Shown here: positions 7,164 to 9,760 of the stretch, in pieces | How positions within the stretch are numbered: the first letter of the stretch is position 1 | How the letters are laid out: every line of letters begins with the position of its first letter | NCBI GenBank assembly: GCA_020355945.1 | Contig: CP070627.1 | Coordinates: forward strand, 8,980,491-8,990,250 | Source of the DNA: Candidatus Aminicenantota bacterium | GTDB lineage: Bacteria; Acidobacteriota; Aminicenantia; UBA2199 | Length of the DNA stretch: 9,760 bases | Direction: 5' to 3' | Program-made: the position numbers and the translations under genes | The notes under the pieces: model-generated | The model's database searches: none | Told to the model about the DNA's origin: nothing | Seen by the model: only the letters and a program-made list of their open reading frames with translations

Positions 7164-7245
7164 AAAAAGTTTTTGCAGGGGGGGCAGTTTTTTCAAAAAG
7201 CGCCCCCCTAATAGGGTGCCCGCGCCGCAGGCTCGCCGAAGGCAA
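7164..7245 (+). repeat. Palindromic element copy C, between ATPase and permease genes
   Basis: It is oriented oppositely to copies A and B: AAAAAGTTTTTGCAGGGG begins at 7164 and CGCCGAAGGCAA ends at 7245. GGGGGGC (7179-7185) pairs with GCCCCCC (7202-7208) around an inner T5/A5 hairpin. A further 7-bp inverted repeat, GCACCCT (7152-7158) / AGGGTGC (7213-7219), flanks it. The element overlaps the 3' end of the ATPase gene and supplies its last codons and its TAG stop. On the transcribed minus strand the hairpin is followed by a T-containing tract, so it might reduce read-through into the permease gene. Confidence 0.7.
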
Positions 7246-7918
7246 ATAGTTTTCCTTTTTTGAGATTGTATACTTTATCCATAAGCCGGGCCAGTTCGAT
7301 GGAATGAGTGACAACGATTAGAGTTGTACCTTCTTCTTTATTTAATTGAACCAGTAGTTGGCCGAGGTTTTCCGAGGATTCCCTGTCTAAGGAACCGGTA
7401 GGTTCATCTGCCAAAACCAGTTTCGGTTTATTTATCAGAGCCCTGACCACTGCCGCGCGCTGCAGTTCACCTCCGGATAATTGGGCGGGAAAGTAATCCA
7501 GGTGTTCCTGCAGACCAACTCTCTCTAATAATTTTTTTGCCATACTTTCGGCATCGCTGCTGTCTTTTCTTGATCCAAAGGGGATTGTTGGGATTAAAAC
7601 ATTTTCAAGAACCGTACACTGGGGGAGTAAAAAATGGAGTTGAAAAACAAAACCGATATCCAGGTTCCTGGTTTTGGAAAGTTCTGCATCATCAAGATCG
7701 GCTAAATTTTTACCTGCAAAATTCACCACCCCGGAGGTTGGTTTGTCAAGGGAGCCGATTATGTTTAAAAGGGTGGTTTTCCCGGACCCTGATGGGCCAA
7801 CCACTGCAATTGCTTCACCCCGGGCAACGTTAAGGGAAATGTCTTTAAGGACGGTAATTTCTCCCTTACCTGGGGGAGCTTTAAATTTTTTTTCAATATT
7901 TTTCAGTTCTAGCAGCAT
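7208..7918 (-). CDS. ABC transporter ATP-binding protein, LolD/MacB-like
   Basis: The 236-residue cytoplasmic ATPase has all nucleotide-binding motifs in order. Walker A is GPSGSGKTT at 41-49, the Q-loop is Q93 in GFVFQLHFLLP, the signature is LSGGE at 147-151, Walker B is LVLADEPTGSLD at 167-178, and the switch is H205 in VVTHS. The LSGGELQRAAVVRAL and DEPTGSLD forms are typical of the LolD/MacB/FtsE group, which works with FtsX-type permeases such as the one 108 bases downstream. The natural end of such proteins is close to the 'LKKGKL' at 219-224. The last dozen residues (FAFGEPAARAPY) are encoded by palindromic element copy C and look acquired. ATG at 7918 has no good ribosome binding site and lies only five bases after a promoter-like -10 box, so a leaderless transcript is possible. 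Gene length is normal for the family. Confidence 0.92.
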   Translation of the reverse strand: MLLELKNIEKKFKAPPGKGEITVLKDISLNVARGEAIAVVGPSGSGKTTLLNIIGSLDKPTSGVVNFAGKNLADLDDAELSKTRNLDIGFVFQLHFLLPQCTVLENVLIPTIPFGSRKDSSDAESMAKKLLERVGLQEHLDYFPAQLSGGELQRAAVVRALINKPKLVLADEPTGSLDRESSENLGQLLVQLNKEEGTTLIVVTHSIELARLMDKVYNLKKGKLFAFGEPAARAPY

Positions 7919-7923
7919 CTTTT

Positions 7924-7952
7924 ATTATCTCTAAAATGCAGACTTTTTTCAA
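7924..7952 (-). promoter_or_regulatory. Putative promoter of the ABC operon (leaderless)
   Basis: On the minus strand TTGAAA (7947-7952) and GATAAT (7924-7929) are exactly 17 bases apart. Only five bases separate the -10 box from the ATPase ATG, so transcription would begin at about the start codon itself. The absence of a Shine-Dalgarno sequence agrees with that. The -35 box lies inside the left arm of the inverted repeat at 7942-7971. Confidence 0.45.
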
Positions 7953-7971
7953 GACTCGCTTTGAAAAAAGT
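7942..7971. repeat. Perfect 11-bp inverted repeat over the ABC -35 box
   Basis: ACTTTTTTCAA (7942-7952) and TTGAAAAAAGT (7961-7971) are exact inverted copies with an 8-base centre. The left arm contains the -35 box of the inferred ABC promoter, so a repressor or activator operator is plausible. Alternatively it is just a hairpin in untranscribed DNA. It is not followed by a T-run on either strand that would make it a terminator. Confidence 0.5.
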
Positions 7972-8000
7972 ATGGAAAGAAATAAAATACCTGACCCTCC

Positions 8001-8028
8001 GTGTAACTTCGTGGCTAAAATTAGTAGA
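8001..8028 (+). repeat. Dispersed intergenic 28-nt sequence, copy 2
   Basis: This matches the minus-strand copy at 2615-2642 at 26 of 28 positions, including an uninterrupted 18-base identity (8007-8024). It lies in the divergent region between the ABC operon and the reductase gene, outside the recognisable promoter boxes. Function unknown. Confidence 0.65.
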
Positions 8029-8052
8029 ATTGCTGGTTTTTTTGAAAAAGGG

Positions 8053-8081
8053 TTGAAAGATTTTTTGATTTTCTTTAATAT
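8053..8081 (+). promoter_or_regulatory. Sigma70-like promoter of the reductase gene
   Basis: TTGAAA (8053-8058) and TAATAT (8076-8081) are separated by exactly 17 bases. The transcript would start near 8088, followed by a strong AAGGAGGT (8098-8105) five bases before the ATG at 8111. Confidence 0.6.
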
Positions 8082-8110
8082 TATTAGCGACGAATACAAG
8101 GAGGTATTTT

Positions 8111-8902
8111 ATGGAATTAAATATTGAGGGCAAAGTGGCCGTGGTGACTGCCTCCAGTAAAGGTTTGGGCAGGGCAGTGGCCGAAGCCCTGGCCAAAGAA
8201 GGAGTGAACCTGGCAATATGCTCAAGAGATAAAGAACGAATCCAGGAGGCTGCCCATAACATCCGTGCCCGGTATGAAGTGGAGGTGTTGGCAGATGTGT
8301 GCGATGTCACCGATATAACAAGTATAGAATCCTTTAAAGGCAAAGTCATCGATCATTTCAACACCTGTCATATCCTTTATGCCAATGCTGGCGGCCCCCC
8401 ACCAGGGAAAGCGGAAGATTTCACCGGTGAAGACTTTAAAAAAGCCGTGGATTTGAATTTAATGAGTACCATTAACCTGGTTTATGCATTTTTACCTTTC
8501 ATGAAAGACCAGGAATGGGGTCGTATCCTGGCATCCGCCTCCATCACGGTAAAACAACCGCTTCCTACCCTGGCACTCTCCAATGTCTCCCGCGCCGGAG
8601 TGGTGGCGTTTATCAAAACCCTTTCCAAAGAGGTGGCGCCTTTTAACGTTACTGCCAATACCCTGGCACCCGGCTACATCATGACCGAACGGGTAATCCA
8701 ACTCCTGGAAAACCAGGCACAAAACCAGGGAATATCTTACCATGACGCATTGGAACAACTGCGCAATAAAATTCCCGGCAAAACCATTGGCAAACCCGAA
8801 GATTTTGGTGCCCTATGCGCATTCCTGGCCTCGGAACACGCGTCCTATATCACCGGGGAAACTTTCCTCATTGACGGCGGTATGTATAGTGGAGTGATGT
8901 AA
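8111..8902 (+). CDS. Short-chain dehydrogenase/reductase with atypical active site
   Basis: This 263-residue protein is of full SDR length. The cofactor-binding turn is TASSKGLG at 13-20, the adenine-side acidic stretch is ADVCDVTD near 61-68, the structural motif is NAGG at 92-95, and the C-terminal ITGETFLIDGG runs at 247-257. The region after the catalytic-serine strand (RILASASITVKQP, 138-150) should carry Tyr-x-x-x-Lys. Here the matching positions read LSNVSRAG, with Ser157 and Arg161 in place of Tyr and Lys. It thus resembles the 3-oxoacyl-ACP-reductase-like SDR subgroup that departs from the canonical tetrad. Its reaction is uncertain, and it could be a reductase with altered chemistry or a binding protein. 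The AAGGAGGT ribosome binding site and spacing make the start secure. It is probably monocistronic, divergent from the ABC operon. Confidence 0.9.
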   Translation: MELNIEGKVAVVTASSKGLGRAVAEALAKEGVNLAICSRDKERIQEAAHNIRARYEVEVLADVCDVTDITSIESFKGKVIDHFNTCHILYANAGGPPPGKAEDFTGEDFKKAVDLNLMSTINLVYAFLPFMKDQEWGRILASASITVKQPLPTLALSNVSRAGVVAFIKTLSKEVAPFNVTANTLAPGYIMTERVIQLLENQAQNQGISYHDALEQLRNKIPGKTIGKPEDFGALCAFLASEHASYITGETFLIDGGMYSGVM

Positions 8903-8958
8903 AAAATCCGATTTTGATTGGTTCATTTCCCCTGATATCTGACATCACCCCGGATAAT

Positions 8959-9017
8959 AAAAAGGCAGGTGGGTGGCTCGAAGACTGCAAGGAGGTCTCA
9001 GCCGATCACCACCTGCC
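8959..9017 (-). terminator. Intrinsic terminator with a long hairpin
   Basis: Read on the minus strand, GGCAGGTGG (9009-9017) pairs perfectly with CCACCTGCC (8964-8972). Inside, GGCT (9000-9003) pairs with AGCC (8975-8978) and AGAC (8995-8998) with GTCT (8982-8985). Five Ts follow directly (8959-8963), then ATTAT. It would end transcripts running from cysC or from the hairpin-rich segment upstream. On the plus strand no T-run follows, so it should not terminate the reductase transcript. Confidence 0.7.
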
Positions 9018-9058
9018 GAACCGGAATCATTTCGGTGTAATCACCAAGGTGTCACACA
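8959..9058 (-). ncRNA. Candidate small structured RNA
   Basis: A consensus TATAAT (minus strand, 9065-9070) stands alone without a clear -35 box. A transcript from about 9058 to the terminator would be about 100 nt. The segment is moderately GC-rich between an AT-rich flank (9065-9133) and the T-run. It contains successive hairpins: GGTG/CACC with a 4-base loop (9034-9045), a near-perfect palindrome at 9021-9035, and the 54-nt branched terminator stem. A further GGTGT/ACACC hairpin lies at 9048-9064. I do not recognise an RNA family. It may instead simply be the 3' untranslated region of cysC. Confidence 0.3.
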
Positions 9059-9133
9059 AACACCATTATAAAATATACATCATTTTTAAAAATTTTCAAT
9101 TTTTTTAAAAAATTAAAAATTAACGATTGAAAT

Positions 9134-9739
9134 TCAGATGATCTGCTTTTCTTTCAAGTAATCCATGACCATTTCCACTTCTGCTTCGATGGTCATGGTG
9201 TCTGCATCCAGGACAATCTCAGGCTGCAGGGGTTCTTCATAGGGGGCGGAGATACCGGTGAATTCTTTAATTTCCCCGTTTTTTGCTTTCTGGTAAAGCC
9301 CCTTGGGGTCGCGTTTTTCACAGGTTTCCACGGATGCTTTCACCAGGATTTCGATAAACCTGCCGTCTCCCAGCAGTTGCCTGGCAAAGTCCCTGTCTTT
9401 GCGATAAGGGGATATAAATGCGGTGGTGGTGATTAAGCCGGCGTCGGCAAAAAGATTGCCCACCTCGGAAATTCGCCGGATATTCTCTTCCCTATCTTCA
9501 GGGGAAAAGCCAAGGTTCTTATTCAACCCGTGCCTGATGTTGTCACCATCCAGGACATAGGTTAGTTTTCCCATTTGATGCAGTCGGTAGGTCACCTCAT
9601 TGGCGATGGTGGATTTTCCACTGGCCGAAAGACCGGTAAACCACAGGAGTACGCCTTTCTGGTTAAGAAGTGCTTCCCTGTCTTCACGGGCCAATGTGTG
9701 TTGGTGCCAGGTAATGTTGGTTGCTTTTTGTTCAGCCAT
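9134..9739 (-). CDS. cysC: Adenylylsulfate (APS) kinase
   Basis: CysC phosphorylates adenosine 5'-phosphosulfate with ATP to give PAPS, for sulfate assimilation or sulfation reactions in the cytoplasm. The 201-residue protein has the family's features in order. The P-loop is GLSASGKST at 36-44, then [27 protein letters not shown] at 63-89. ISPYRKDRD carries the conserved Ser110, [10 protein letters not shown] lies at 143-152, and [11 protein letters not shown] at 160-170. Length is normal. I chose ATG at 9739: GGAGG at 9751-9755 lies 11 bases upstream, whereas the in-frame TTG at 9757 falls on the ribosome binding site itself. Upstream sequence is cut by the window, so linkage to ATP sulfurylase genes cannot be judged. 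Its transcript probably ends at the hairpin at 8959-9017. Confidence 0.95.
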   Translation of the reverse strand: MAEQKATNITWHQHTLAREDREALLNQKGVLLWFTGLSASGKSTIANEVTYRLHQMGKLTYVLDGDNIRHGLNKNLGFSPEDREENIRRISEVGNLFADAGLITTTAFISPYRKDRDFARQLLGDGRFIEILVKASVETCEKRDPKGLYQKAKNGEIKEFTGISAPYEEPLQPEIVLDADTMTIEAEVEMVMDYLKEKQII

Positions 9740-9760
9740 GTCTCGTATAACCTCCAATTT

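Noticed and set aside
7936..8127. 63-codon plus-strand frame in the divergent promoter region
   Set aside because: It crosses the inverted repeat, the 28-nt repeat and the reductase promoter, and overlaps the reductase start. No start signal is present.
8914..9108. 64-codon frame after the reductase gene
   Set aside because: It runs through the terminator hairpin and the AT-rich tract, has no ribosome binding site, and its sequence looks like translated non-coding DNA.
9740..9757. Start of cysC at the TTG codon at 9757
   Set aside because: The TTG lies on the GGAGG ribosome binding site, so it cannot be the start served by that site. The ATG at 9739 gives the normal family length.

Overview
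The window carries eight protein-coding genes at moderate GC content, with no rRNA, tRNA, CRISPR array or transposase visible. Bacterial-style ribosome binding sites (GGAGG type), sigma70-like promoters and a secreted beta-propeller protein suggest a Gram-negative-type bacterium. Proteins rich in PQQ-like propellers, very large two-unit FtsX permeases, PIN toxins and dispersed GC-rich palindromes fit an uncultured anaerobe, for example of the Acidobacteriota/Aminicenantes or delta-proteobacterial kind. That placement is a guess from gene style, not a sequence match.

Layout: (1) 130-1137 (+), a SAM-dependent methyltransferase-like protein related to spermidine synthase folds. (2) 1191-2537 (-), convergent to it, an exported PQQ-like beta-propeller protein with a strong promoter. 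(3) 2666-3501 (-), a type II toxin-antitoxin pair: a Phd + UPF0175 fusion antitoxin followed, with a 4-nt overlap, by a DUF3368 PIN-domain toxin. A palindromic operator lies over the -10 box. (4) 3644-7918 (-), an ABC export operon: a LolD/MacB-like ATPase followed by a 1151-residue permease made of two FtsX units. (5) 8111-8902 (+), divergent from the ABC operon, a short-chain dehydrogenase/reductase that lacks the usual catalytic Tyr and Lys. (6) 8959-9739 (-), adenylylsulfate kinase CysC at the window edge. Between cysC and the reductase lies a hairpin-rich segment that ends in a good intrinsic terminator and may encode a small RNA.

The most unusual structure is a dispersed palindromic element with constant ends and a variable middle, present three times in the ABC operon. 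Two copies sit inside the permease reading frame, in the same orientation and same frame, and add about 23 and 43 residues. The third lies in the opposite orientation between the ATPase and permease genes and supplies the last codons and the stop of the ATPase. This resembles the behaviour of protein-coding palindromic elements such as those known from Rickettsia, but I do not recognise the family. A second dispersed sequence (28 nt, 26 identical) occurs in two intergenic regions in opposite orientations.

No stretch over 300 bases lacks a gene. The longest intergenic regions (8903-9133, 7919-8110, 2538-2665, 3502-3643, 7100-7207) are described feature by feature.
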